From positions 1 through 45,160 of IMG/VR virus record IMGVR_UViG_3300025030_000187: a stretch of 45,160 nt of DNA, one strand, 5' to 3'. Position 1 is the first letter of the stretch; each line of letters begins with the position of its first letter. Below, in pieces: positions 16,955 through 25,220 of this stretch. The notes beneath the pieces are model-generated. The model searched no databases, was not told where the DNA came from, and saw nothing but the letters and a program-made list of their open reading frames with translations. This DNA comes from a virus. The translations under genes and the position numbers were made by a program.

Positions 16955-17092
16955 GATTTCGCCCTAGTTGTTTAAAGGGTATTGCAATGTATAGGCGAGG
17001 GCAGATCGTTTAAATACAGGGCGAAATTAGCGTCATAAGGGGGTTTTCGCGAGGGGGACGCGAAATGCAAAAACAGGCACTAAGCGAAATTT
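16955..17092 (+). ncRNA. Element A: duplicated structured or iteron element, copy 1
   Basis: A gene-free ~140-bp stretch before the tail chaperone genes. It carries ATTTCGC (16956-16962) and three copies of the inverted form GCGAAAT (17021-17027, 17060-17066, 17084-17090). ATTTCGCCCT pairs perfectly with AGGGCGAAAT (17018-17027), and TTTCGCG/CGCGAAA (17045-17051/17059-17065) makes a second hairpin. A diverged copy lies at 43669-43814. It may be a structured RNA or leader in the late transcript, or a protein-binding iteron site; the sequence cannot decide. The feature type is a guess. Confidence 0.45.
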
Positions 17093-17116
17093 AAATCATC
17101 CAGAAAGGCATGAAAT

Positions 17117-17500
17117 ATGTTGAAGACAGTATCAAATAAAGTAATTCAGTTCACTTGGGAATCGGATATAACTTCTCCGAAACCAACGATTGTTAATTAC
17201 TCTCAGCTTTCTAAACGTCAATTTGATAATTATATGGAGTCAATGACTGAAGAAAAGAGAGGCAGAACTGTAATTAAACGTGGAAAGTGGAGCGAGTCAC
17301 TTTTTCGTATAGCTCTCAGAGCAGATGAAAAAAGTGTATTGATTTATAATGCTGTAATTAATGACGTAGAAATTCCAGAAATTAAAGATATTGAACAAGC
17401 TCTGGAATTTCTTATGAACCTTCCCAGTGAATATGCAAACGAACTTGAGACTGCCATTCGTGGTATTTCAAGTTTGACGGAGCAAGAAGCAAAAAACTGA
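17117..17500 (+). CDS. Tail assembly chaperone, short form (gpG-like)
   Basis: A 127-aa protein between the tail tube and tape measure genes, where lambda gpG homologues lie. It is charged and helical. It ends with Glu-Ala-Lys-Asn and a TGA directly after a slippery A AAA AAC, so a fraction of ribosomes will continue in the -1 frame to give a longer form. The AAAGG ribosome site lies upstream of the ATG. These proteins coat the tape measure protein and recruit tail tube subunits. Confidence 0.8.
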   Translation: MLKTVSNKVIQFTWESDITSPKPTIVNYSQLSKRQFDNYMESMTEEKRGRTVIKRGKWSESLFRIALRADEKSVLIYNAVINDVEIPEIKDIEQALEFLMNLPSEYANELETAIRGISSLTEQEAKN

Positions 17501-17586
17501 GATGGGCGATACGATGTTTCCTGATTCAATCTCGCTCCAATGAACTTGAAGGTTCTGTTGGGTATAATTGCGAGCTTTGTATCGCC
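17491..17586 (+). promoter_or_regulatory. Programmed -1 frameshift site with downstream stem
   Basis: The heptamer A AAA AAC (17491-17497) is in the zero frame of the short chaperone and is directly followed by TGA. After a 7-nt spacer, GGCGATAC (17505-17512) pairs with GTATCGCC (17579-17586), extended by a G-U and an A-U pair to 10 bp. Inside the loop CTCGC (17531-17535) pairs with GCGAG (17570-17574). The -1 frame is open from here to 18042. All parts of a classic frameshift signal are present. Confidence 0.9.
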
Positions 17587-18042
17587 AAAGATATGATGGG
17601 AAATAGGTCTGGGAGACTATGCTTTATTCATCAGATTGATTTTGAACAAGGTGATAGATTAGAATGGAAATCTGCAACACGACTTGGTAACGAAGGCGGA
17701 GTAGTTGATTCAATAGAATCCTTAATGGATGCTATCGATAAATTACTTACTCTTCATAAGACCAACCGCATCGAAGTAGCATTGAAATTCTTCAGAAATA
17801 CGGAAAGACGAATTTCTGGAATTTGTGCTAAATCTTTTCCAAAAACCTATCTTACAACTCATTTACTTGGTAAATTGAATTTGTGTCTTGGTGGACAAGA
17901 TGGAAATGAACTTATTCATTTTCCATGTGAAGGCACGTTATTTGATCAACCAAATATTTTTTTGATTGCCTATTATATTTATCTTGATGAATTGAATAAG
18001 TTTTTAGCAGAGGATAGAGATGGCGGTAAAAATAATAGATAG
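17497..18042 (+). CDS. Tail assembly chaperone, frameshift extension (T part of gpGT-like)
   Basis: Read in the -1 frame after the slippery site, this adds 181 residues to the 127-aa short form, giving a fusion of about 308 aa. The first ATG in this frame (17593) has no ribosome site, while the codons before it also read as protein (Arg-Trp-Ala-Ile-Arg-Cys-Phe). The N-terminal part of the extension carries several cysteines (Cys-Phe, Asn-Cys-Glu-Leu-Cys, Leu-Cys-Phe), a possible metal site. The T domain links the chaperone to tail tube subunits in lambda. The end overlaps the next gene by 23 bp. Confidence 0.85.
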   Translation: MRWAIRCFLIQSRSNELEGSVGYNCELCIAKDMMGNRSGRLCFIHQIDFEQGDRLEWKSATRLGNEGGVVDSIESLMDAIDKLLTLHKTNRIEVALKFFRNTERRISGICAKSFPKTYLTTHLLGKLNLCLGGQDGNELIHFPCEGTLFDQPNIFLIAYYIYLDELNKFLAEDRDGGKNNR

Positions 18043-18637
18043 AAGTGGTGGAGTATGGGTTGACATGATTAAGCGTAAGAAAAACGCTGATTTAGTATTA
18101 CGTCAACGATTTTTGCCAGACAATAATGCAATGAAAATGATTGGAGAAGAAATTGTAAGCTCAGTTAAAGGTTCAGTGAAACATAAATTTACTGTTGCTG
18201 GGCTACAAAGTCAAAGTGGTGTAAAAGTTATTCTTCATCGTTTTTATAATGGAAGTTATAAATATGGAATATTAAAACACACTTCTCCAAATGGAACACC
18301 ACTTGAACCACTTAAAGAGTCAACAATAAGACATCGTGAATCAAAAGGTATTAGACGTGGAGCGTCATTTTTACTTCGTGAAACATCAAGACATATTTTT
18401 GAAGGGTTAAAAGTAAAATTGATCTATCTAGGTAAAAGACGTCATCAAGTTGATGTTGGATGGACTGGTGAAGATGAACAAATAGTATCTCAGCATGAGG
18501 CTGGATTTAATGCAACTACCCCTTGGTTTGGTAAACAACCTGAACATGAAATGCCAGTTCCAGCTCGACCAATTCGTGGATTTTCACGAGAACTTATTCA
18601 AAATTTAAAGGAGTTATTCTTCGGCTATGGCAGTTAA
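18020..18637 (+). CDS. Virion morphogenesis protein (tail completion, gpS-like)
   Basis: A 205-aa protein resembling the phage virion morphogenesis family. It has a central Arg-Arg-Gly-Ala-Ser-Phe-Leu-Leu-Arg-Glu-Thr, then a Val-Gly-Trp-Thr-Gly strand, a Gln-His-Glu-Ala-Gly segment near residue 155, and a Pro-Val-Pro-Ala-Arg-Pro-Ile-Arg-Gly-Phe-Ser motif near 180, where the family has its Pro-Ala-Arg-Pro-x-x-Gly signature. It overlaps both the chaperone and the tape measure genes by a few bases. It would act in head-tail joining or tail completion. Its place after the chaperones is less usual. Confidence 0.6.
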   Translation: MAVKIIDRSGGVWVDMIKRKKNADLVLRQRFLPDNNAMKMIGEEIVSSVKGSVKHKFTVAGLQSQSGVKVILHRFYNGSYKYGILKHTSPNGTPLEPLKESTIRHRESKGIRRGASFLLRETSRHIFEGLKVKLIYLGKRRHQVDVGWTGEDEQIVSQHEAGFNATTPWFGKQPEHEMPVPARPIRGFSRELIQNLKELFFGYGS

Positions 18638-21200
18638 AGCGTTTACAACAATGAGTTTTGATATTGAGATTTCGGGCGAAGCACCGAAACGTGCTCAAGC
18701 TGTTGCTGATCAGATTAAACGAGCCGAGCAAAATCAAGAGAGGCTTAATCAGAGACTTAAAGAACAATTAATCCTGCTTGAAAAGTTAAAATCTCAAATT
18801 GCCGTATCACGACAAACTCAATATAATGCTCTTGGGACACCAGTCTCAACTCAAGATCGTGCGGCTATGATTCGTGATGCTAAAAATGAAGTTGCTATTC
18901 AACAACAACGAATTGGATTAACAAAAGCGGCTATCAAAGAGAATACTGAGCTTTCTAAAAGTATAAAAAATATTAGTCAAAATCTTGGGTGGGCTGAACG
19001 ACAATTTGAAAAATTTGGATTAGTATTTTCAAGGGTACTCTCAGCTTTGGCTTCATTTGTTATCATCAATACAACTGTTCAATTGATTCGTGGATTTGTA
19101 AGTAGTTTAATTGAATCTAATCAATTACTTGAAGTCACTCGTGCTAGATTGAGGTCATTAATTCCTGATACCAAAGAACTTGAAAAAACATATAAAGAGG
19201 TTCAAAGAATTACAATTACTACTCCATTCATGGTTCAAGAAGTAGTTGATGCTTTTGCTTTACTAAAAGCGTTTGGTGGCGATGTTAGGCGAGATATGAA
19301 ATCGATAGCTGATTGGGCGGCGATCACTAATCGTGATATTAATGATACCGCTGTAGCTTTTGGTAAAATTATTAATTATTCACCAAGAACTGGACTTCTT
19401 CTTTCAACTCGTGGATTAACTGAATCTCAGCTTGAAGCTTATACTGCTAGGTATGGTGATAGAATAACTGCACTAAATAAATTGATTCAAGATTCATTTG
19501 GTGGAACCGCTCAACGAATTGCATTTACATTTGAAGGTTTGAAAAGTAATATTAACGATTTGTGGGTATTCATCTCTCAAAAGTTAGGTGAGAGGGTTTT
19601 CAAAGAATTAAACGCTGATTTACGTTTAATATACGAAACAATGGTTATATTAAACAATGAAATGAGTAAGCCGAATAGTTGGTTATCAAGAATAGTTGAT
19701 TTTGGATCAAGATTATGGAATAGTCAAATTTCAGCTTCACTCAAGGCATATCTTAAATTTGAAAAAGATTTAGCTGAACTTCAAGCTAAACAAAATATAG
19801 GAAAACAAAGACAATTAACACTGGATGCGGGTCATGCTACTATTTTTGATGCTGATTTGAGAAAGAAAATTCAAGAGCTTGGATTAAACAATAGACTTCT
19901 TGAAATAGCTAGAAAAGTGAAAAAAGAAGGATTACTTACAGCGTTAATACCAGTAAAAGCTCATGGAGAAATATCTGGAGAGGCAACCAATATATTGACG
20001 TATTATTCAGCACTATCTAGATTACTAACTGAGTTAGCTGAGCCATTTGACACCAAAAAATCCAAAGTTCAAATTTTAGATGGTCTCCAAAAAGCTATGC
20101 TTGCTCAAGGTAAAAATGCTCAAGATATAGCAAGAGCGAAGGAGACATTAAGAGAATATCTGGAGTTGATTGATGAAATTATAGATAAGGGTGGTGCAAA
20201 AGGTAAAGCAATTGAAACTTTGAAAATAGTTACTCATGAAGATGATTTAGATAGATATGAGCAAAAATTATCAGAAGTAACTGAAAAAACATTAGAATTT
20301 CAAAAAGCATTATCCATTGGAAAGGCCAAATTATATGGAGGTGAGAGAGCAACTTTAAAACAAATAGTTGCTGATACTTATATTGAGATTGATAGATTGA
20401 CTAGTTTAATTGAAGAAAAACGTCATTCAATTGACATGATTAAGACTATGTTTGGGTCTGACGACCCTCATGTTTTAATAATGCAAACTGATATTTTAAA
20501 TTTGAGAAAACAACAAATTGATCTTCTCAAAGACGCACTATCAATGGAATTAGAATTGGCTAAAGTTTCAGAAAATTGGGGAGACGCTTTTGCCAAACAG
20601 TTAGGTAGAATTAATAATGAACTTGAAGCATTCAGAGATACCCTTGCCGGCTCAGTAATAGAATTTTTCCAATCAAGTGGTCGTGGGATATTGAATGAGA
20701 TTTTGTTTGGCCAAAAAGGTGAGGATATAACTGATAAGATCAATGATCTAAGATTTCAATTATTACAAGTTCAAGGTGAAAAAGCTGGAATACAAATCAT
20801 CGAAGATCAAGAAGCGTCACTTCTTTCTAGAATTAATCAGCTTGAGTCTGAACGAGCCAATATAGTTGGAACAATTCTAGTTGAATCATTTCAAAAACTT
20901 ATAGATAAACTTGAGGAATTAGCAATTAATGAATTACTAAGTCATATCATTCCAAGTGGACGTAATTCTTTAGAGGATATTGAGAATAAGGGGGTTGATG
21001 TCTTAGGCGATGTTGATAGAATTTGGGGTTCAAGAGGTGGAAACACCAACGATTTAATAATTCGTCGTTCGGCAGGTGTTTCAAATCGTACTACTTCTCA
21101 AATTATTTTTAATGGACCAGTATATGGTATGGACGATTTTCAACGTAAAGTCGATGAAGCGGCAAGAAAAAATAGACAAAACTTGGCAGTGAGAAATTAA
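18627..21200 (+). CDS. Tail tape measure protein
   Basis: An 857-aa protein, the third-largest in the window. Residues 20-110 are charged coiled coil. A hydrophobic segment follows near residues 135-160 (Ala-Leu-Ala-Ser-Phe-Val-Ile-Ile-Asn-Thr-Thr-Val). Then comes the conserved tape-measure core: Thr-Thr-Pro-Phe-Met-Val-Gln-Glu-Val-Val-Asp-Ala-Phe near 190-203, Leu-Lys-Ala-Phe-Gly-Gly-Asp, and Phe-Gly-Gly-Thr-Ala-Gln-Arg-Ile near 290. Long helical regions make up the rest. It sets the tail length; by the usual 0.15 nm per residue the tail would be around 130 nm, an inference. It is coupled to the previous gene by overlap. Confidence 0.85.
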   Translation: MAVKAFTTMSFDIEISGEAPKRAQAVADQIKRAEQNQERLNQRLKEQLILLEKLKSQIAVSRQTQYNALGTPVSTQDRAAMIRDAKNEVAIQQQRIGLTKAAIKENTELSKSIKNISQNLGWAERQFEKFGLVFSRVLSALASFVIINTTVQLIRGFVSSLIESNQLLEVTRARLRSLIPDTKELEKTYKEVQRITITTPFMVQEVVDAFALLKAFGGDVRRDMKSIADWAAITNRDINDTAVAFGKIINYSPRTGLLLSTRGLTESQLEAYTARYGDRITALNKLIQDSFGGTAQRIAFTFEGLKSNINDLWVFISQKLGERVFKELNADLRLIYETMVILNNEMSKPNSWLSRIVDFGSRLWNSQISASLKAYLKFEKDLAELQAKQNIGKQRQLTLDAGHATIFDADLRKKIQELGLNNRLLEIARKVKKEGLLTALIPVKAHGEISGEATNILTYYSALSRLLTELAEPFDTKKSKVQILDGLQKAMLAQGKNAQDIARAKETLREYLELIDEIIDKGGAKGKAIETLKIVTHEDDLDRYEQKLSEVTEKTLEFQKALSIGKAKLYGGERATLKQIVADTYIEIDRLTSLIEEKRHSIDMIKTMFGSDDPHVLIMQTDILNLRKQQIDLLKDALSMELELAKVSENWGDAFAKQLGRINNELEAFRDTLAGSVIEFFQSSGRGILNEILFGQKGEDITDKINDLRFQLLQVQGEKAGIQIIEDQEASLLSRINQLESERANIVGTILVESFQKLIDKLEELAINELLSHIIPSGRNSLEDIENKGVDVLGDVDRIWGSRGGNTNDLIIRRSAGVSNRTTSQIIFNGPVYGMDDFQRKVDEAARKNRQNLAVRN

Positions 21201-21652
21201 TGGCTCTTGGACTTAGATTTAGAACATCATCACTTAGTCTGGGTTCGACTTTTGACTTTTTTGTTCCAGACGAAGATATGCCAGATGAAGGAAATGCTCG
21301 TGGATATAATCTAAATGAAGATATTCATGAGACTCATCATGGTAATACATTTCTTTATGAAAAGTCAAGACTTAAAGAATGGAGAATGAATTTTACAGAT
21401 ATTCAGACTCTTACCAAAGAATCTATTGAGCATATATGTGGTGGATGGTATGGTAAACAACAGGTTACTATAGTTTATTTTGGCTCTCACGTATCAGGGA
21501 CGACTCAATCACCTGGAACTTATTCTGATTCGCAAATATGGGGTACTGGTTATTGTCGTCTCGAGAGTATTCCACGTGAAAACTCGTTTGACCTTTGGAC
21601 TTTTGGAGTTATAGTTAAACAATTTGGAACAAATCAAGTATTCACAGTTTGA
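21200..21652 (+). CDS. Minor tail protein, distal-tail position
   Basis: A 150-aa beta-rich protein starting with TAATG coupling to the tape measure gene. Visible are Phe-Asp-Phe-Phe-Val-Pro near residue 19, His-Glu-Thr-His-His-Gly near 43, Lys-Glu-Trp-Arg-Met-Asn-Phe near 60 and Phe-Asp-Leu-Trp-Thr-Phe-Gly-Val near the end. The Trp and aromatic strand pattern resembles small distal-tail proteins. Role from position only. Confidence 0.45.
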   Translation: MALGLRFRTSSLSLGSTFDFFVPDEDMPDEGNARGYNLNEDIHETHHGNTFLYEKSRLKEWRMNFTDIQTLTKESIEHICGGWYGKQQVTIVYFGSHVSGTTQSPGTYSDSQIWGTGYCRLESIPRENSFDLWTFGVIVKQFGTNQVFTV

Positions 21653-21663
21653 AAGGAAGTATT

Positions 21664-22152
21664 ATGGATTCGGCAAAGTTATTCGGTAAACTTGAAGTAT
21701 ATAGAGTTAGAAACAGTATTCGTGAACTTGTTTATTCAAAAAAGAATACGTTGAATGTAACTTTATATACAAATTTGAGAACAGTTTTAATATCACGTTC
21801 AGTCGAATATGGCGCTGATGCAATTGGGTGGGGTTCATTTAAATCACCAGCTGGATCGTTTATTGATTCAGATTACGCAGGAACAACTTCAACTGGAACA
21901 CAAGGAGGGTTGGTTCAGTCAGCGGTTGGTTCACTCCAAGCTAAATTTTCAGGAACTTTTTCGTTCACTACAACCAAAGATATGAATTTCTTTGAACTCG
22001 GGCGTGGATATACCCCAGCCGCCGCAGGCGTTACTCAATTGTTTACCGGACGATATGCTTATGATAATTCACTATTAACCGGTTCAGCATATATACGATA
22101 TGTTAATGGCGACTCACTTATCATTGACTGGACTATACAAGCTGGAAGTTAA
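21664..22152 (+). CDS. Minor tail protein
   Basis: A 162-aa protein. I chose the ATG at 21664 because AAAGGAAG lies just upstream; an in-frame TTG at 21649 overlaps the previous gene and has no site. It is beta-rich and Gly/Ser/Thr-rich in the second half (Ser-Thr-Gly-Thr-Gln-Gly-Gly), with an early Leu-Glu-Val-Tyr-Arg-Val-Arg strand. It lies between the distal-tail candidate and the fibre gene, so a tip or fibre-base role is likely. No family recognised. Confidence 0.45.
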   Translation: MDSAKLFGKLEVYRVRNSIRELVYSKKNTLNVTLYTNLRTVLISRSVEYGADAIGWGSFKSPAGSFIDSDYAGTTSTGTQGGLVQSAVGSLQAKFSGTFSFTTTKDMNFFELGRGYTPAAAGVTQLFTGRYAYDNSLLTGSAYIRYVNGDSLIIDWTIQAGS

Positions 22153-22155
22153 TAA

Positions 22156-24585
22156 ATGGCATTAGTTCGTCAAATAGAATCAGATGAAAGAACTAGCGGG
22201 ATTCCTTTTGGTGAAAGTGGAATACGCCAAGGTTACGCTCAATTGATGCACGACGTATCAACTTATAAGCACAAAATATTTGCTGGTTCGTACCAAGCTG
22301 ATATAAATTGGGTGTTTCCCGGGACTCAAGCTGGAACCCGTAACTTGCTTATGGGTGATTCAACTGGAACGCTAAATTGGGCTACGTTAATAGCGTCAAC
22401 TGGTATTGCAATTACGTACGCCAATAGTCAAATTACTCTAACAGCGACTGGCGGGGTTGCTCCTGAAGCTCATGCTTCAACTCATGTTGAAGGTGGTGCT
22501 GATCCTATAACTGGTAATATAAATCTTTCATCTGGCTATATAAAAACTTTAAATGGTTACTATATTGGAGCTACTCAAGTAATTGATGCTTCACGAAATC
22601 TGCTTAATATAGGCACGGTAACTTCTGGATTGATTAATAGTCAAACTATTTCATCAACTGCTAATTTTACTGGAACGATTGGTGTAACAGGCATCATCAC
22701 TGCTGCCGCCAATGGACACTCATTCGGCAATACTACCGTCGGCACTCTCTCCTCCGGTGCGATAACGGCGAGTGGAACAATCAATGCAAACGCCACCGCC
22801 ACCAATATCAGGTTGAAGGCAAACGGGACGACGGCTCTTGATGGTTTTGTTGGAGCGACTGGTCCCGGCGTGCTTTACTTCTCGAATTGGGACGCGGACA
22901 GAGGATGGAGAATCAATGTTGACGGAACAATCACGCAACTCGGTAGTGCAGGAATCACTGTCAACGCTCTCTCCTCCGGTGCGATAACGGCGGGAGCAGA
23001 CGATAACGTTCTTGTCTCAAACACGACAAACGCGACCTTCGCCCGTACACTGTTAGCTATGAAACGGAGCGGAACAGCACATTGGGGTTTGAACCTTCAA
23101 AGTTCTGGGACAAACGATCTTGCTCTTTATTCCTACGGTACCGCTTCTAATATTTTGACTTTTGCCCGCGCTACAGGCAATGTAACGTTTTCCGGCTCCC
23201 TCACCGTAGCAGGGGACGCGGCTATTAACGGGGGGAATATAACGTCGACTGCTTCCAATATAATTTTCGATAAGTCACTATTACCAGCTACAACAGATGC
23301 TTATAATTTAGGTTCATATACGAAATTATGGTCTTCATCATATATTTCGACGATGAATGCTTTGATTTTCGCTGAAAATGTAATTCAAGTTGTTGGTGGT
23401 CGAATGAAGATGGGGAAAAATCAGGGTAAGTTACCAGCCGTAGGTTCAGCTGACGTTACGATTGATTTTGGTCAAGCAATGACGGTTGGTGATTTTATTG
23501 AAATTCGTGCTCATGATACTAGTGGAACAATCAAAGCAGAATATATTTTAATTGGTAATCTTGTATCGGGAACAACATATAACGTCACACGTGATTTAGC
23601 TAGTGCTCATGTAACAGATCCAGCTTGGGCTGATGGAACGATTTACTTCGTTCTTGGTCAAACTGGAACAGGACGAATTGAGTTCGATGCTGAAAGTACG
23701 CCAAGAATTTCAATGTTTACTCAAGGTGCTACTTATGGAGCTAATACTGAGAAACTTCGAGTTGGTGATTTAAACGGTAATTGGGGTTATGAAACAGAAA
23801 TTTATGGTTTTGCGGCTGGCACTTATGCGGCATCAAATTCATGGGTCACAATCGATGGAACGAATGGTTTTCGAGTTGGGAATAATACAACGGTATTAGG
23901 TCAGTGGGATGCTAGTGGAAATTTAATTCTTGGAGAAGTGGCAACTTCAAAAGCGAACCTTTATATATCTACTGGGGTAGCATATTTCAGAGTGAACACG
24001 ACGTCTCTAGTTTCAATAGGTGCAAACGTTGCTTATGGGGGCATATCTGGAATCGTAATAAACAATGGAATGGTTGAAAGTGTGTCGAACAGTAACGCAT
24101 GGGTCGGGGTTTACAGTCATGGAAGTGGAAATGATGCAATATCTCTGTGGGGGACGTGTAATGGTGCAGGAACGCAGAATATTGCTATCAGAGGGGAAGC
24201 CCTTGGTGCGGGTACGACAAATTACGGTCTACACGCTACAGCGAGTGGAGCAACAACAAATTGGGCTGGATATTTTGATGATGGAAATGTTTTGATAAAG
24301 AACTATCTCCGTGTTGGTGGACTTGCGGACAATACGACCGTAGCATTTGGAATCAAATTTGGCTTAAGCGAGGATACTGTTCTTTATCGCTCCGCAGTAA
24401 ACACACTCACAACCGATGATGATTTTGTGGCCGCTACTTTAAAAACTGGCGATCCCGGAGCTGGTGCGGGAAAGTGGAGACTTGGAACTGTTGGAGGCGG
24501 AGCAGCACCCTCGTTAACTACAAACAGTCTAAAAGTAGAGGTCGATGGGACTGATTATGAGATAGGATTAATCACAAGAGTATAA
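22156..24585 (+). CDS. Long tail fibre, mosaic
   Basis: An 809-aa, Gly/Ser/Thr/Ala-rich protein. The N-terminus (1-60) is the likely tail-anchoring part. A His-Ala-Ser-Thr-His-Val-Glu-Gly-Gly-Ala-Asp-Pro-Ile motif near residue 110, common in phage fibres, is followed by repeated short beta motifs (Leu-Ser-Ser-Gly-Ala-Ile-Thr-Ala occurs twice, residues about 197 and 271). DNA from about 22690 to 23230, and again near 24050-24250, is richer in GC than its flanks, suggesting domain swaps from other phages. A 26-bp exact repeat lies within the first patch. The gene would determine host range. No chaperone or peptidase tail was seen. Confidence 0.75.
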   Translation: MALVRQIESDERTSGIPFGESGIRQGYAQLMHDVSTYKHKIFAGSYQADINWVFPGTQAGTRNLLMGDSTGTLNWATLIASTGIAITYANSQITLTATGGVAPEAHASTHVEGGADPITGNINLSSGYIKTLNGYYIGATQVIDASRNLLNIGTVTSGLINSQTISSTANFTGTIGVTGIITAAANGHSFGNTTVGTLSSGAITASGTINANATATNIRLKANGTTALDGFVGATGPGVLYFSNWDADRGWRINVDGTITQLGSAGITVNALSSGAITAGADDNVLVSNTTNATFARTLLAMKRSGTAHWGLNLQSSGTNDLALYSYGTASNILTFARATGNVTFSGSLTVAGDAAINGGNITSTASNIIFDKSLLPATTDAYNLGSYTKLWSSSYISTMNALIFAENVIQVVGGRMKMGKNQGKLPAVGSADVTIDFGQAMTVGDFIEIRAHDTSGTIKAEYILIGNLVSGTTYNVTRDLASAHVTDPAWADGTIYFVLGQTGTGRIEFDAESTPRISMFTQGATYGANTEKLRVGDLNGNWGYETEIYGFAAGTYAASNSWVTIDGTNGFRVGNNTTVLGQWDASGNLILGEVATSKANLYISTGVAYFRVNTTSLVSIGANVAYGGISGIVINNGMVESVSNSNAWVGVYSHGSGNDAISLWGTCNGAGTQNIAIRGEALGAGTTNYGLHATASGATTNWAGYFDDGNVLIKNYLRVGGLADNTTVAFGIKFGLSEDTVLYRSAVNTLTTDDDFVAATLKTGDPGAGAGKWRLGTVGGGAAPSLTTNSLKVEVDGTDYEIGLITRV
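22745..22992 (+). repeat. Direct 26-bp repeat inside the fibre gene
   Basis: The same 26 bases (starting CTCTCTCCTCC and ending ATAACGGCG) occur at 22745-22770 and 22967-22992. Both are in the same frame and encode Leu-Ser-Ser-Gly-Ala-Ile-Thr-Ala. They bracket about 200 bp of GC-rich DNA, so recombination between them would delete or duplicate a fibre segment. Confidence 0.85.
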
Positions 24586-24599
24586 TTAGGAGAATTATC

Positions 24600-25220
24600 A
24601 TGAAACAAATTCAAATTCCAATTGAAGATATCAAAGAATTAGCATTGGCAATGGAAAATGGAGAAACTTATCAAGAACGTCCAGATGACTTTAAGCGTTA
24701 TGATATGATTTTCTATAAATCTCAACTTGATCAAAGATTTAACGAGTTTTTTGACACGCTCATTCGCATTCTTTTAGGTGGTCAAGAATTAATGAAAACT
24801 CGTCAAGATATTTTCGACTTTGAAGAAGCTAAATCTGAAATTGGAAAACAGGATAGAAAACTTCGTTATATCAAATCACTTGGAAACTTTCCAAAAATTT
24901 CAGAAGAAAATTCTGATAATTATGTTGTTGGAGTGAATCAACTAATTTTCAAAAAGGCTGCAAAAGAACTTCAAGTAATTGATTCTAAACTTCAATCGAA
25001 AATAAATCTTCCCGAAAAAACTATTCCTATTTCTCAACTTGAAGTAGTTGAAGGCAAATTTTATGTGGAAATATCAAAGGACACTTATAAATTACTTGAA
25101 AAGTTGATCGAAGTTGATATTAAACATGACGACAAAGATAAAAAAGTGATTCATATAGTTACTCCTGAAACTTCTCATATAATTAAAGCATTTTATCAAG
25201 CAACTGATTCAAAAGAATAA
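24600..25220 (+). CDS. Hypothetical protein, tail-tip region
   Basis: A 206-aa charged, mostly helical protein with a TAGGAG ribosome site. I recognise no family. It is very Lys/Glu/Asp-rich, with no transmembrane segment or signal peptide. It sits between the long fibre and the hub-like protein and is coupled to the latter by TAATG. A fibre assembly chaperone or small tip component is possible but unsupported. Confidence 0.5.
   Translation: MKQIQIPIEDIKELALAMENGETYQERPDDFKRYDMIFYKSQLDQRFNEFFDTLIRILLGGQELMKTRQDIFDFEEAKSEIGKQDRKLRYIKSLGNFPKISEENSDNYVVGVNQLIFKKAAKELQVIDSKLQSKINLPEKTIPISQLEVVEGKFYVEISKDTYKLLEKLIEVDIKHDDKDKKVIHIVTPETSHIIKAFYQATDSKE

Noticed and set aside
17593-18042. Independent start of the second chaperone gene at its first ATG
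   Set aside because: There is no ribosome site, the frame is open upstream to the slippery site, and the frameshift signal explains it better.
22156-24585. Diversity-generating retroelement acting on the fibre gene
   Set aside because: No reverse transcriptase gene and no template/variable repeat pair with A-specific changes were seen; the 26-bp repeat is exact.
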